Positions 15,883 to 25,291 are shown, counted from the first letter of the stretch. The stretch: 37,753 nucleotides of DNA from Streptomyces sp. NRRL S-244 (GCF_000717915.1 NZ_JOCX01000039.1:1-37753); one strand, 5' to 3'. Program-made: numbers and translations. Notes: generated from the sequence alone by a model not told the origin.

Positions 15883-18324
15883 GTGACGAGTGCCGAACAG
15901 ACCATGACGGGCGATGCGAACGATCCGTCCGGCTCGGGACCCAGCGGGTACGCCGCGGCCCGGCTGCGACTCCTCCAGGAGGAGTCGCGGTCCGGGCCTT
16001 CGCGGCGTTCCGCGCTGGCCGGGCTGACCGACGACTGGCTGAACGCCCTGTTCACCACGGCCCTGCGGGAGACCGGGGTACGGGGTGCCACCCTCGTCGC
16101 CGTCGGCGGCTACGGGCGGGCCGAGCTCTCCCCGCGCAGCGACCTCGACCTGCTGCTGCTCCACGACGGCAAGGCGGAGCCGCGGGCGCTGAGCGCGCTG
16201 GCCGACCGCATCTGGTACCCCGTGTGGGACCTGGGCGTGGCCCTCGACCACTCGGTGCGGACCCCGGCCGAGGCCCGCAAGACCGCAGCCGAGGATCTCA
16301 AGGTGCACCTGGGGCTGCTGGACGCCCGGCCGGTCGCGGGCGACGCGGGGCTGCTCGCGGGCCTGCGCACCTCGGTGCTGGCCGACTGGCGCAACCAGGC
16401 CGCCAAACGGCTCCCGCAGCTGCACGCGCTGTGCCGGGAGCGGGCCGAGCGGGCCGGGGAGCTGCGCTTCCTGCTGGAACCCGACCTCAAGGAGGCCCGC
16501 GGCGGGCTCCGCGACGCCACCGCGCTGCGGGCGGTCGCCGCGTCCTGGCTCGCCGACGCCCCGCGCGAGGGGCTGGCCGAGGCACGGCGGCGGCTGCTGG
16601 ACGCGCGCGACGCCCTGCACCTGGTGACGGGCCGGGCGACCGACCGGCTCGCGCTCCAGGAACAGGACCAGGTCGCGGCCCAGCTGGGGCTGCTCGACGC
16701 GGACGCGCTGCTGCGCGAGGTGTACGAGGCCGCGCGGGTCGTCGCGTACGCCGGTGACGTGACCTGGCGGGAGGTCGGGCGGGTCCTGCGGGCCCGGGCG
16801 GCCCGGCCGAGGCTGCGCGGGCTGCTGGGGACGCGGGGGGCCGCGGCGGCCGAGCGGGCACCGCTCGCGGAGGGGGTCGTGGAGTCCGACGGCGAGGCCG
16901 TCCTGGCCCTGGCCGCCCGGCCCGACCGGGACCCGGTGCTGGCGCTGCGGTTCGGGGCCGCGGCCGCGCAGGCCGGGCTGCCGGTGTCGCTGCACGCCGT
17001 ACGACGGCTCGCGGCGCAGGCCAAGCCGCTGCCGGTGCCGTGGCCCGCGGAGGCGCGGGAGCAGTTGCTGACCCTGCTGGGGGCGGGGGAGCCGACCGTC
17101 GCGGTCTGGGAGGCCCTGGAGGCGGAGGGGCTGATCACCCGGCTGCTGCCCGACTGGGAAAGGGTGCGGTGCCGGCCGCAGCGCAATCCCGTGCACACCT
17201 GGACGGTGGACCGGCACCTGGTGGAGACGGCGGTACGGGCCTCAGCCCTGACCCGCCGGGTCGGCCGGCCCGACCTGCTGCTGATGGCCGCCCTGCTGCA
17301 CGACATCGGCAAGGGCTGGCCGGGGGACCACTCGGTGGCGGGCGAGACGATCGCCCACGACGTGGCCGTACGCGTCGGCTTCGACGAGCGGGATGCCTCC
17401 GTTCTGGGCGTGCTCGTACGGCACCACCTGCTGCTGATCGACACCGCGACGCGGCGCGACCTCGACGACCCCGCGACGGTCCGCTCGGTCGCGGAGGCCG
17501 CGGGATCGCTCGGCACGCTGGAAATACTGCACGCGCTGACCGAGGCGGACGCGCTGGCCACCGGCCCGGCGGCGTGGAGCACGTGGCGGGGCTCGCTGGT
17601 GGCGGACCTGGTGGCGCGGGTGGCCGCGGTGCTGCGGGGCGCGCCGCCCGCCGCGGCGGAGCCGGCCATCGCGACGACCGATCAGGAACGCCTCGCGGTG
17701 GAGGCGCTGCGCACCGGGGAGCCGGTGCTGGCGCTGCACGCGCGCCAGGAGGAGGACGACGCGGTCGGGGTCGAGCTGGTGGTGGCGGTCCCGGACCAGC
17801 CGGGGGTCCTCCCCGCGGTGGCCGGCGTCCTGGCCCTGCACCGGCTCACGGTCCGGGCCGCGGACCTGCGCTCGATGGAGCTGGCGGAGCTGGCGGGCGA
17901 GGTGCTGGTCCTGCGGTGGCGGGTGGCGGCGGAGTACGGGGCGCTGCCGGAGGCGGCGCGGCTGCGGACGGACCTGATCCGGGCGCTGGACGGCTCGCTG
18001 GACGTCCCGGCGAAGCTGGCGGACCGCGAGGCGGCGTACCCGCGGCGGCGCGGGGTGGTCCCGCCGCCGCCCCGGGTCACGGTGGTCCCTGAGGTGTCCT
18101 CGCTGGCCACGGTCCTGGAGGTGCGGGCTCCGGACGCGGTGGGTCTGCTGCACCGGATCGGGCGCGCGCTGGAATCCTCCGGCGTGCGGGTGCGCAGCGC
18201 GCACGTCTCGACGCTGGGCGCCAACGCGGTGGACTCCCTGTACGTGGTCGACCCCGACGGCAAACCGCTGCCGCCTGCCGCCGCCGCGGCCCTGGCCGCC
18301 GGCCTGGAGGCCGCCCTCCGCTGA
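15883..18324 (+). CDS. glnD: PII nucleotidyltransferase GlnD
   Basis: GlnD modifies and demodifies GlnK in response to nitrogen status; the Streptomyces enzyme acts as an adenylyltransferase. The 813-residue protein begins at GTG 15883 with GGGAG eight bases upstream; longer in-frame readings overlap glnK. Nucleotidyltransferase motif GGYGRAELSPRSDLDL is at residues 75-90. The HD domain has LLHDIGKGWPGDHS with His473-Asp474. Two C-terminal ACT domains follow: V-A-V-P-D-Q-P-G-V-L at about 629-640 and V-R-A-P-D-A-V-G-L-L near 747-756. All four domains are in the usual order. Last gene of the nitrogen operon; a GC-rich hairpin repeat lies in the spacer to ffh. Confidence 0.95.
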   Translation: MTSAEQTMTGDANDPSGSGPSGYAAARLRLLQEESRSGPSRRSALAGLTDDWLNALFTTALRETGVRGATLVAVGGYGRAELSPRSDLDLLLLHDGKAEPRALSALADRIWYPVWDLGVALDHSVRTPAEARKTAAEDLKVHLGLLDARPVAGDAGLLAGLRTSVLADWRNQAAKRLPQLHALCRERAERAGELRFLLEPDLKEARGGLRDATALRAVAASWLADAPREGLAEARRRLLDARDALHLVTGRATDRLALQEQDQVAAQLGLLDADALLREVYEAARVVAYAGDVTWREVGRVLRARAARPRLRGLLGTRGAAAAERAPLAEGVVESDGEAVLALAARPDRDPVLALRFGAAAAQAGLPVSLHAVRRLAAQAKPLPVPWPAEAREQLLTLLGAGEPTVAVWEALEAEGLITRLLPDWERVRCRPQRNPVHTWTVDRHLVETAVRASALTRRVGRPDLLLMAALLHDIGKGWPGDHSVAGETIAHDVAVRVGFDERDASVLGVLVRHHLLLIDTATRRDLDDPATVRSVAEAAGSLGTLEILHALTEADALATGPAAWSTWRGSLVADLVARVAAVLRGAPPAAAEPAIATTDQERLAVEALRTGEPVLALHARQEEDDAVGVELVVAVPDQPGVLPAVAGVLALHRLTVRAADLRSMELAELAGEVLVLRWRVAAEYGALPEAARLRTDLIRALDGSLDVPAKLADREAAYPRRRGVVPPPPRVTVVPEVSSLATVLEVRAPDAVGLLHRIGRALESSGVRVRSAHVSTLGANAVDSLYVVDPDGKPLPPAAAAALAAGLEAALR

Positions 18325-18353
18325 CCGGTGCTCGGGGGCCCGCCGCGCGGCGT

Positions 18354-18372
18354 CCCGGGGCGGAGCCCCGGG
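18354..18372. repeat. GC-rich hairpin repeat in the glnD-ffh spacer
   Basis: CCCGGGGC-GGA-GCCCCGGG, an 8-bp stem with a 3-base loop, 30 bp after the glnD stop. The inner 17-mer is the exact reverse complement of the hairpin inside the smc hinge insert at 3699-3715. It belongs to the same kind of Streptomyces intergenic repeat and may act as the glnD terminator. Confidence 0.6.
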
Positions 18373-18419
18373 GCCGCGAACGGGCGGGTCCCCGGACGGG
18401 GGGAGGGCCCGATACCCTG

Positions 18420-18439
18420 GGGGGCGACCACACGCCCCC
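18420..18439 (+). promoter_or_regulatory. Hairpin in the ffh leader
   Basis: GGGGGCG-ACCACA-CGCCCCC, a 7-bp stem directly downstream of a putative -10 TACCCT (18413-18418) and just upstream of the GAGGAA ribosome site. It would form the 5' end of the ffh transcript, possibly stabilising it. Confidence 0.4.
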
Positions 18440-18461
18440 GACCCGAGGAATCGCGACCACC

Positions 18462-20033
18462 GTGTTCGATACGCTTTCCGACCGCCTCAGCGCGACCTTC
18501 AAGTCCCTCCGGGGCAAGGGCCGCCTCTCCGAGCAGGACATCGACGCTGCGGCGCGGGAAATCCGTATCGCCCTCCTCGAGGCCGACGTCGCCCTGCCCG
18601 TCGTCCGCTCCTTCATCGCGAACGTCAAGGAGCGCGCCCGCGGCGAAGAGGTCTCCAAGGCCCTGAACCCGGGCCAGCAGGTCCTCAAGATCGTCAACGA
18701 CGAGCTCGTGTCGATCCTCGGCGGCGAGACGCGGCGGCTGCGCTTCGCCAAGACGGCGCCCACCGTGATCATGCTCGCCGGCCTCCAGGGTGCCGGTAAG
18801 ACCACCCTCGCCGGAAAGCTCGGCCTCTGGCTCAAGGGCCAGGGCCACTCCCCGCTGCTCGTCGCCTGCGACCTCCAGCGCCCCAACGCCGTCAACCAGC
18901 TCAGCGTCGTCGCCGAGCGCGCCGGCGTCGCGGTCTACGCGCCCGCCCCCGGCAACGGCATCGGCGACCCGGTGCAGGTGGCCAAGGACTCCATCGAGTA
19001 CGCCCGCACCAAGCAGTACGACATCGTCATCGTCGACACCGCCGGCCGCCTCGGCATCGACTCCGAGCTGATGCAGCAGGCCGCGGACATCCGTGACGCC
19101 GTCAGCCCCGACGAGATCCTCTTCGTCGTCGACGCCATGATCGGCCAGGACGCGGTCAACACCGCCGAGGCCTTCCGCGACGGCGTCGGCTTCGACGGCG
19201 TCGTGCTCTCCAAGCTCGACGGCGACGCCCGGGGCGGTGCCGCGCTCTCCATCGCGCACGTCACCGGCAAGCAGATCATGTTCGCCTCGAACGGCGAGAA
19301 GCTCGACGAGTTCGACGCGTTCCACCCCGACCGCATGGCGGGCCGGATCCTCGACATGGGTGACATGCTCACCCTCATCGAGCAGGCCGAGAAGACCTTC
19401 AGCCAGGCCGAAGCCGAGAAGATGGCGGCCAAGCTGGCGAAGGGTCCCAAGGAGTTCACGCTCGACGACTTCCTGGCCCAGATGGAGCAGGTCCGGAAGA
19501 TGGGCTCCATCTCCAAGCTGCTCGGCATGCTCCCCGGCATGGGGCAGATCAAGGACCAGATCAACAACATCGACGAGCGCGACGTCGACCGCATGGCCGC
19601 GATCATCAAGTCGATGACCCCGGCCGAGCGGCACGACCCGCACCTCATCAACGGCTCGCGCCGCGCCCGTATCGCCAAGGGCTCCGGCGCCGAGGTCAGT
19701 GCCGTCAAGAACCTCGTCGAGCGCTTCTTCGAGGCCCGCAAGATGATGTCCCGCATGGCGCAGGGCGGCGGGATGCCGGGGATGCCGGGCATCCCCGGGA
19801 TGGGCGGCGGCCCCGGCCGGCAGAAGAAGCAGATCAAGCAGGCCAAGGGCAAGCGCAAGAGCGGCAACCCGATGAAGCGCAAGGAAGAGGAGGCGGCGGC
19901 AGCCGCCCGCCGCGAGCAGGGCCCGCAGAGCGCCCCGCCCGCGACCGGCAGCCCGTTCGGCCTGCCCGCCGGCGGCGGCCAGGCCGGCCAGGACTTCGAC
20001 CTTCCGGACGAGTTCAAGAAGTTCATGAAGTAG
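18462..20033 (+). CDS. ffh: Signal recognition particle protein Ffh
   Basis: Ffh binds signal sequences and 4.5S RNA and docks at FtsY. GTG 18462 is preceded by GAGGAA; the protein is 523 residues. N domain up to about 95, then G domain with GLQGAGKTT at 107-115, DLQRPNAVNQL (the Ffh version of the DTFRAAA loop), DTAGRLGID and SKLDGDARGG. The methionine-rich M domain follows, with the SRP RNA-binding LINGSRRARIAKGSG. The C-terminus has a flexible M-P-G-M-P-G-I-P-G-M repeat, a Lys/Arg patch and a conserved end D-F-D-L-P-D-E-F-K-K-F-M-K. Only the protein is encoded here; I see no SRP RNA gene in the window. Confidence 0.97.
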   Translation: MFDTLSDRLSATFKSLRGKGRLSEQDIDAAAREIRIALLEADVALPVVRSFIANVKERARGEEVSKALNPGQQVLKIVNDELVSILGGETRRLRFAKTAPTVIMLAGLQGAGKTTLAGKLGLWLKGQGHSPLLVACDLQRPNAVNQLSVVAERAGVAVYAPAPGNGIGDPVQVAKDSIEYARTKQYDIVIVDTAGRLGIDSELMQQAADIRDAVSPDEILFVVDAMIGQDAVNTAEAFRDGVGFDGVVLSKLDGDARGGAALSIAHVTGKQIMFASNGEKLDEFDAFHPDRMAGRILDMGDMLTLIEQAEKTFSQAEAEKMAAKLAKGPKEFTLDDFLAQMEQVRKMGSISKLLGMLPGMGQIKDQINNIDERDVDRMAAIIKSMTPAERHDPHLINGSRRARIAKGSGAEVSAVKNLVERFFEARKMMSRMAQGGGMPGMPGIPGMGGGPGRQKKQIKQAKGKRKSGNPMKRKEEEAAAAARREQGPQSAPPATGSPFGLPAGGGQAGQDFDLPDEFKKFMK

Positions 20034-20046
20034 GCGCGGCCGCACA

Positions 20047-20105
20047 AGGACGTACGGGGAAGGGCCCTGGCGGGATCATCGCCAGGGCCCTTCCCCGTAC
20101 GTCCT
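20047..20105 (+). terminator. Very strong hairpin terminator after ffh
   Basis: A perfect 26-bp stem (20047-20072 with 20080-20105) and a seven-base loop GGATCAT, starting 13 bp after the ffh stop. No T tract follows. Confidence 0.82.
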
Positions 20106-20168
20106 GCGGGCGCAATGGTGCGTTATATCCCTTATGGTCGGCCACGAGGACGGCAGTAAGGAGGCCAC

Positions 20169-22091
20169 GTGCCCAGCCCCACCCCCGTACCGCCTCGCGA
20201 ACGCGCCGACACGCCCTGGCGCTCCGAGGGCGCGCCGACGCCGCCGCCCAAGAGGAAGATGCCCGGGGGCTGGCGCGGACTGGTCCTCGCCGCACTGATC
20301 GTCTTCCTGCTCGCCAACGTGGCCCTGTCGTACTTCAACCAGGGCGACGAGCCGACCGTCTCGTACACGGAGTTCAGCAAGCAGGTCGCCGACGGCAACG
20401 TCTCGAAGATCTACTCCAAGGGCGACGCCATCCAGGGCGAGCTGAAGAACAAGCAGCCGCTGCCCGACGGCGGCAAGGGCGACTACACGAAGTTCGTCAC
20501 CCAGCGCCCGGCCTTCGCCGACGACGACCTGTGGGCGAACCTCAGCAAGCACAACGTCGTCGTCACGGCCTCCCCGGTCGTCGTGCAGCGCAGCTTCCTG
20601 GCCAATCTGCTGATCTCGCTCGCTCCGATGCTGCTGCTGGTCCTCCTGTGGGTCTTCATCGCCCGCCGCATGGGCTCGGCCATGGGCGGCGTCGGCGGGC
20701 TGGGCCGCAAACAGCCGCCCAAGCCCGTCGAGCTGGAGGGCGGCAAGCGCACCACCTTCGCCGACGTGGCCGGCATCGACGAGGTCAAGGGCGAGCTCAA
20801 CGACGTCGTGGACTTCCTCAAGAACCCCCAGCAGTACCGGGCCATGGGCGCCAGGATGCCCGGCGGGGTGCTGCTCGCCGGACCGCCCGGCACGGGCAAG
20901 ACGCTGCTGGCGCGGGCGGTCGCGGGCGAGGCCGGGGTGCCGTTCTTCTCCGCCTCCGCCTCCGAGTTCATCGAGATGATCGTCGGCGTGGGCGCCTCCC
21001 GGGTCCGTGAACTCTTCTCCGAGGCGCGCAAGGTGGCCCCCGCGATCATCTTCATCGACGAGATCGACACCATCGGCCGGGCCCGCGGCGGCGGGGCCGC
21101 CATGGGCGGCCACGACGAGCGCGAACAGACCCTGAACCAGATCCTGACCGAGATGGACGGCTTCTCCGGCTCCGAGGGCGTCGTCGTCCTCGCCGCCACC
21201 AACCGGCCCGACGTCCTCGACCCGGCGCTCACCCGCCCCGGCCGCTTCGACCGCACGGTCTCGGTCTCCCCGCCCGACCGGGCCGGGCGCGAGGCCATCC
21301 TGCGGATCCACACCCGGGACATCCCGCTCGCCGCCGACGCCGACCTCGACCAGGTGGCCCGCACCACTCCCGGCATGACCGGCGCCGACCTCGCCAACCT
21401 GGCCAACGAAGCCGCCCTCCTCGCGGTGAAGCGCAAGCAGGGCCAGGTCACCCAGGCCGACTTCATGGACGCCCTGGAGAAGGTCCAGCTGGGCGCCGCC
21501 CGGTCGCTGGTCATGCCGGAGGAGGAGCGCCGCCGCACGGCCTACCACGAGAGCGGCCACGCCCTGCTGGGCATGCTCCAGCCGGGCGCCGACCCGGTCC
21601 GCAAGATCACCATCGTGCCGCGCGGCAGGGCGCTCGGCGTCACCCTCTCGACCCCCGACGCGGACCGCTACTCGTACACCGAGGAGTACCTGCGTGGCCG
21701 CATCATCGGCGCCCTGGGCGGCATGGCCGCCGAGCACGTCGTGTTCGACGTCATCACCACGGGCGCGGAGAACGACCTGGAACAGGTCACCAACCTCGCC
21801 CGCGGCATGGTCGGCCGCTGGGGCATGAGCGAGCGCGTCGGCCGCCTCACCGCGATCCCGGCGGACGCGCAGAGTCCGTACGGGCTGCTCGCGGCCCCCG
21901 CCACCCTCGACGCGGTGGACCACGAGATGCGCCGGATCGTCGACGAGTGCTACCTGGAGGCCTGCCGGCTGCTGCGCGAACACCGGCCGAAACTCGACGC
22001 GCTGACCGAGGCCCTGCTGGCGAACGAGACCCTCGACGAGCCGGCCGCCTACGAGGCCGCGGGCATCCCCCGCCTCTCGAAGGAGGCGTAG
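20169..22091 (+). CDS. ftsH: FtsH-family ATP-dependent zinc metalloprotease (second-copy type)
   Basis: FtsH is a membrane-anchored AAA+ protease that removes misassembled membrane proteins. GTG 20169 has a textbook AAGGAGG six bases upstream; a possible -10 TATGGT lies at 20133-20138. The protein is 640 residues: polar Pro-rich N-terminus, TM1 at about 35-53, periplasmic domain, TM2 near 140-160, then AAA+ with Walker A GPPGTGKT (238-245), Walker B IIFIDEID, second region of homology [19 protein letters not shown], and peptidase HESGH at 460-464 with [10 protein letters not shown] supplying the third zinc ligand. Position after ffh corresponds to the S. coelicolor ftsH2 (SCO5587) as I recall it, distinct from the ftsH near hpt/folE. 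It lacks the long C-terminal extension of the main FtsH. Confidence 0.95.
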   Translation: MPSPTPVPPRERADTPWRSEGAPTPPPKRKMPGGWRGLVLAALIVFLLANVALSYFNQGDEPTVSYTEFSKQVADGNVSKIYSKGDAIQGELKNKQPLPDGGKGDYTKFVTQRPAFADDDLWANLSKHNVVVTASPVVVQRSFLANLLISLAPMLLLVLLWVFIARRMGSAMGGVGGLGRKQPPKPVELEGGKRTTFADVAGIDEVKGELNDVVDFLKNPQQYRAMGARMPGGVLLAGPPGTGKTLLARAVAGEAGVPFFSASASEFIEMIVGVGASRVRELFSEARKVAPAIIFIDEIDTIGRARGGGAAMGGHDEREQTLNQILTEMDGFSGSEGVVVLAATNRPDVLDPALTRPGRFDRTVSVSPPDRAGREAILRIHTRDIPLAADADLDQVARTTPGMTGADLANLANEAALLAVKRKQGQVTQADFMDALEKVQLGAARSLVMPEEERRRTAYHESGHALLGMLQPGADPVRKITIVPRGRALGVTLSTPDADRYSYTEEYLRGRIIGALGGMAAEHVVFDVITTGAENDLEQVTNLARGMVGRWGMSERVGRLTAIPADAQSPYGLLAAPATLDAVDHEMRRIVDECYLEACRLLREHRPKLDALTEALLANETLDEPAAYEAAGIPRLSKEA

Positions 22092-22100
22092 GGGGTGCCT

Positions 22101-22124
22101 CGGCGGCGCGGGCCCCCGCCGCCG
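22101..22124. terminator. Hairpin between convergent ftsH and methyltransferase genes
   Basis: CGGCGGCG / CGCCGCCG, an 8-bp stem with an 8-base loop, located in the 39-bp gap between the two convergent stop codons. A bidirectional terminator is the likely role. Confidence 0.45.
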
Positions 22125-22130
22125 CCACGG

Positions 22131-22808
22131 CTACGGCACGCGGGCGATCACGTAGCGGAAGATGTTCGGCAGCCACACGGCGCCGTCCGGCCGCTCGTAC
22201 GGGTGAAGCGCCTCGGTCAGCTCCTTCTCGACCTGCGCCGGATCGGACGAGGACTCGTACAGCCCCGTCGACAGCAGCCCCCGTACCGCGCTGTCCACGT
22301 CCGCGTACCCGAACGGGCAGAACACCCGGCCCGATCCGTCGGGCGTGAGCCCGGCCCGCGCCACCATCGCGTCCAGGTCCCGCGGCGCGGGACCGCCGCC
22401 CAGGACCGCGGGCACCGTGCACCGCTCCGCCGGGCCCCAGTCGGCCAGCACCACCGCCCCGCCCCGCCGGACCGCCGGCAGGGCCGCGTCGAGGGCCGCC
22501 GCGGACGGGGAGAAGGCCAGCAGCACGTCGTACGGGCGCCCGCCGTCCGGCGGGGCCGGGACCACCTCCAGCAGCCGCTCGCGCGCCAGCGCCCGGCGCG
22601 CCGGGTCCGCCTCCACCCCCGTGGCGGCGGCTCCCCGCCCCGCGGCCAGCAGCAGGGCCAGCCCCGACCCGCAGTCCAGGCCGAGCAGCCGGTCGCCCGG
22701 CCCGACCTCCAGCCGGTCGTAGACCGCTTCGTACAGCGGTACCAGCATCCGTTCCTGGATCTCCGCCCAGTCCCGGGCGACGAGCGTCGCCGTCGGCGTC
22801 GGTGTCAT
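22131..22808 (-). CDS. Class I SAM-dependent methyltransferase
   Basis: A 225-residue protein starting MTPTPTATLVARDW at ATG 22808; AGGAG lies about twelve bases upstream. The S-adenosylmethionine-binding motif I is LLGLDCGSGLALLLAAGRG (about residues 42-60), followed by the acidic residue ending strand 2 in T-G-V-E-A-D. Later segments D-V-L-L-A-F-S-P and G-G-A-V-V-L-A-D-W-G fit motifs II and III. Length suits a small-molecule or protein methyltransferase; the substrate is unknown. It is convergent with ftsH and divergent from proS. The W-L-P-N-I-F-R-Y-V-I-A-R-V-P C-terminus resembles the final strands of the fold. Confidence 0.82.
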   Translation of the reverse strand: MTPTPTATLVARDWAEIQERMLVPLYEAVYDRLEVGPGDRLLGLDCGSGLALLLAAGRGAAATGVEADPARRALARERLLEVVPAPPDGGRPYDVLLAFSPSAAALDAALPAVRRGGAVVLADWGPAERCTVPAVLGGGPAPRDLDAMVARAGLTPDGSGRVFCPFGYADVDSAVRGLLSTGLYESSSDPAQVEKELTEALHPYERPDGAVWLPNIFRYVIARVP

Positions 22809-22926
22809 CGAAAGAGCGCTCCTGATTCCTTGTCGCCCCCTTGCCCCCGTTGCCAGAGAACTCCCCATTCGCCCCCGCGTCCAGAGGAGTGCGCCACCCG
22901 ATTCACGCTCGACGCGCCCGGCGCCG

Positions 22927-22932
22927 TACCAT
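22927..22932 (+). promoter_or_regulatory. -10 of proS predicting a leaderless mRNA
   Basis: TACCAT lies seven bases before the proS ATG and there is no ribosome site in front of it. This predicts transcription starting at or within a base or two of the start codon. Confidence 0.45.
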
Positions 22933-22939
22933 TCGCGCC

Positions 22940-24352
22940 ATGGCAAAGGCACCCGTTCTCACCCCCCAGGCGGAGGATTTCCCCCGCTGGTACCAGGATC
23001 TGATCAACAAGGCCGAGCTGGCCGACAACGGTCCGGTACGCGGCACCATGGTCATCCGACCGTACGGCTACGGGCTGTGGGAGCGGATGCAGCAGGAGAT
23101 GGACGCGCGCATCAAGGACGCGGGCGCCCAGAACGCGTACTTCCCGCTGTTCATCCCGCAGTCGTACCTGACGCGCGAAGCCGAGCACGTCGAGGGCTTC
23201 GCCCCCGAGCTCGCGGTCGTCACGCACGGCGGCGGCAAGGAGCTGGACGAGCCGGTCGTGGTCCGGCCCACCTCCGAGACGATCATCAACGACTACTTCT
23301 CGAAGTGGGTCCAGAGCTACCGCGACCTGCCCCTTCTGATCAACCAGTGGGCGAACGTGGTCCGCTGGGAGATGCGCCCGCGCGTCTTCCTCCGTACGAG
23401 TGAGTTCCTCTGGCAGGAGGGCCACACCGCCCACGCCACGTACGAGGACGCCCGCGACTACGCCGCCCGCATCCACACGGACGTGTACGGCGACTTCATG
23501 ACGAACGTGCTCGGCATCGACGTCGTGCTCGGCCGCAAGACCGCCAAGGAGCGCTTCGCCGGCGCCATCAACACCCTCACCCTCGAGGGCATGATGGGCG
23601 ACGGCAAGGCGCTGCAGCTGGGCACGAGCCACGAGCTCGGCACCAACTTCGCCAAGGCCTTCAACACGCAGTACCTGTCGAAGGAAGGCAAGCAGGAGCT
23701 CGTCTGGCAGACGTCGTGGGGCGTCTCGACCCGCATGGTCGGCGGTCTGATCATGTCCCACGGCGACGACAACGGCCTCCGTGTCCCGCCGCGCCTCGCG
23801 CACGTCCAGGTCGTCGTCATGGCGATCAAGGGCGACGAGGCCGTGACGAAGGTCCGCGAGCTCGGCGCGCAGCTGAAGGCCGCCGGCATCCGCGTGCACG
23901 TCGACGACCGCGTCGACACCCCCTTCGGCCGCCGCGCCGTGGACTGGGAGCTCAAGGGCGTACCGGTCCGCGTGGAGATCGGCCCCCGCGACCTGGAGGC
24001 CGGCACCGCGATGCTGGCCCGCCGGATCCCGGGCGGCAAGGAGCCCGTGCAGATCGACGCGCTCGCCGACCTGCTGCCCAAGGTGCTCGAGGAGGACCAG
24101 GCGCAGCTGCTGCGCGAGTCCCGCGAGCGCCGCCTGGCCCGCACCTCCGACGTCTCCACCATCGAGGAGGCCGCCGAGGCCGCCGTCGCCGGCGGCTGGG
24201 CGCGGATTCCGTGGGCCGACCTCGGCCCCGAAGGCGAGGCCAAGCTGGGCGAGCAGGCCGTCTCCGTACGCTGCCTGATCGCCGCGGACGGGTCGGTTCC
24301 GGAGGCGGACGACGCCCCCGGTACGCTCGCGATCGTCGCGCGCTCGTACTGA
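22940..24352 (+). CDS. proS: Prolyl-tRNA synthetase, archaeal/eukaryotic-type short form
   Basis: Charges tRNA-Pro with proline. The start MAKAPVLTPQ at ATG 22940 gives 470 residues. Class II core motifs are visible: FPLFIPQSYLTREAEHVEGF (motif 1 region), RPTSETIINDYFSKWVQSYR, RTSEFLWQEGHTAH and SWGVSTRMVGGLIMSHGDDNG. There is no editing insertion between motifs 2 and 3, and the last residue is Tyr, both hallmarks of the archaeal/eukaryotic-type ProRS found in some bacteria. The usual bacterial-type ProRS is longer, about 560 residues. Streptomyces genomes generally also carry the bacterial type elsewhere, which would make this a second ProRS. Divergent from the methyltransferase; strong terminator downstream. 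Confidence 0.95.
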   Translation: MAKAPVLTPQAEDFPRWYQDLINKAELADNGPVRGTMVIRPYGYGLWERMQQEMDARIKDAGAQNAYFPLFIPQSYLTREAEHVEGFAPELAVVTHGGGKELDEPVVVRPTSETIINDYFSKWVQSYRDLPLLINQWANVVRWEMRPRVFLRTSEFLWQEGHTAHATYEDARDYAARIHTDVYGDFMTNVLGIDVVLGRKTAKERFAGAINTLTLEGMMGDGKALQLGTSHELGTNFAKAFNTQYLSKEGKQELVWQTSWGVSTRMVGGLIMSHGDDNGLRVPPRLAHVQVVVMAIKGDEAVTKVRELGAQLKAAGIRVHVDDRVDTPFGRRAVDWELKGVPVRVEIGPRDLEAGTAMLARRIPGGKEPVQIDALADLLPKVLEEDQAQLLRESRERRLARTSDVSTIEEAAEAAVAGGWARIPWADLGPEGEAKLGEQAVSVRCLIAADGSVPEADDAPGTLAIVARSY

Positions 24353-24370
24353 TCTGCGCCGTCTGACCAG

Positions 24371-24420
24371 GGACCGGCCCCGGCGCACGGCACGAGCCGT
24401 GCGCCGGGGCCGGTCCTTTT
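24371..24420 (+). terminator. Rho-independent terminator after proS
   Basis: A perfect 21-bp stem (24371-24391 with 24396-24416), ACGA loop and a TTTT tract. It starts 18 bp after the proS stop. Confidence 0.93.
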
Positions 24421-24563
24421 GGTCGACGTTACGTACCGACTCATCCTGGGATCGGCGCACCCGTCCTCGTCGGGACGCATGAGACTGAACTGACTGGTAC
24501 GTGCAAAAAATTTGGAATGGCCCGGAATCGGAACACCGGGGCACCCCGGCTCGTTGTCACGAC

Positions 24564-25163
24564 GTGAGCACGACACCACCTGTTCTCGCCGCAGAGCTGG
24601 CGCAGGCGTGGGCCGACATTCAGCGGTACCACTCCGAGCTGCCTGACCTTGCCGCGCCCGAGTCCCTGATCGGAGAGTCCTCGTCCGCCTGCGGCGCCGA
24701 GCTCTCCTTCGAGCGACTGCTGCACGAGGCAGTCCACGGCATCGCCGCCGCCCGCGGAGTGCGCGACACCTCGCGGGCAGGCCGCTACCACAACCGCAGA
24801 TTCCTCGCGATCGCCGAGGAGATGGGGCTGGACCACTCCGACGAGCCGCACGCCAGCAGCGGCTTCTCACTGGTCTCGCTCAATCCCGAGGCGAAGAAGC
24901 GCTACCGCCCCACCATGGAGCGGCTCCAGCGCGCACTGAAGGCGCACACGGCCGCGACGGCCGCCGACACCAAGCGCAGCTTCCGCGGGCCGGCCGCCCG
25001 GCACGGCTCCTCGGGTGGCGGTGTCCGCGTCAAGGCGGTCTGCGACTGCGGGCGCAACGTGCGGGTGGTCCCCTCCGTGCTGGCCCAGGCGCCGATCGTG
25101 TGCGGCGGCTGTATGAAGCCGTTCCGCATCCCCGAGGTGGCCGTCTCGGCCGCCGCCTCCTGA
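24564..25163 (+). CDS. SprT-like zinc metallopeptidase-fold protein
   Basis: A 199-residue protein from GTG 24564 (no clear ribosome site; a possible promoter CTGACT-17-TGGAAT sits at 24490-24518). Residues 50-60 contain the gluzincin motif H54-E-A-V-H58, and 18 residues later G-R-Y-H76-N-R-R-F supplies a likely third zinc ligand, the pattern of SprT/Spartan domains. The C-terminal region has a zinc ribbon: C160-x-C162 and C180-x2-C183. The helical segment after H76 (F-L-A-I-A-E-E-M-G-L) is also typical. SprT-family proteins in eukaryotes degrade DNA-protein crosslinks; bacterial versions are mostly uncharacterised. Usually annotated as hypothetical. It lies alone between proS and the rpsP operon. 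Domain call by motif reading only. Confidence 0.72.
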   Translation: MSTTPPVLAAELAQAWADIQRYHSELPDLAAPESLIGESSSACGAELSFERLLHEAVHGIAAARGVRDTSRAGRYHNRRFLAIAEEMGLDHSDEPHASSGFSLVSLNPEAKKRYRPTMERLQRALKAHTAATAADTKRSFRGPAARHGSSGGGVRVKAVCDCGRNVRVVPSVLAQAPIVCGGCMKPFRIPEVAVSAAAS

Positions 25164-25203
25164 GCCCGGCAGACTCCCCGCGAGAAGCGCCGCAGGCATG
25201 TGG

Positions 25204-25209
25204 CACAAT
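25204..25209 (+). promoter_or_regulatory. Possible -10 of the rpsP operon
   Basis: CACAAT, 134 bp upstream of the rpsP start, fits the two most conserved -10 positions (A2 and T6). No good -35 is seen. A similar GCACAAT precedes the DUF2469 gene. Confidence 0.3.
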
Positions 25210-25291
25210 GGCTAGCTGTACTCGACAGTCGCATAGGACCCCTCTCTCCTCCGGCTGACGCGTCCATCGGGCACCCGAGTACCGCAACCCC

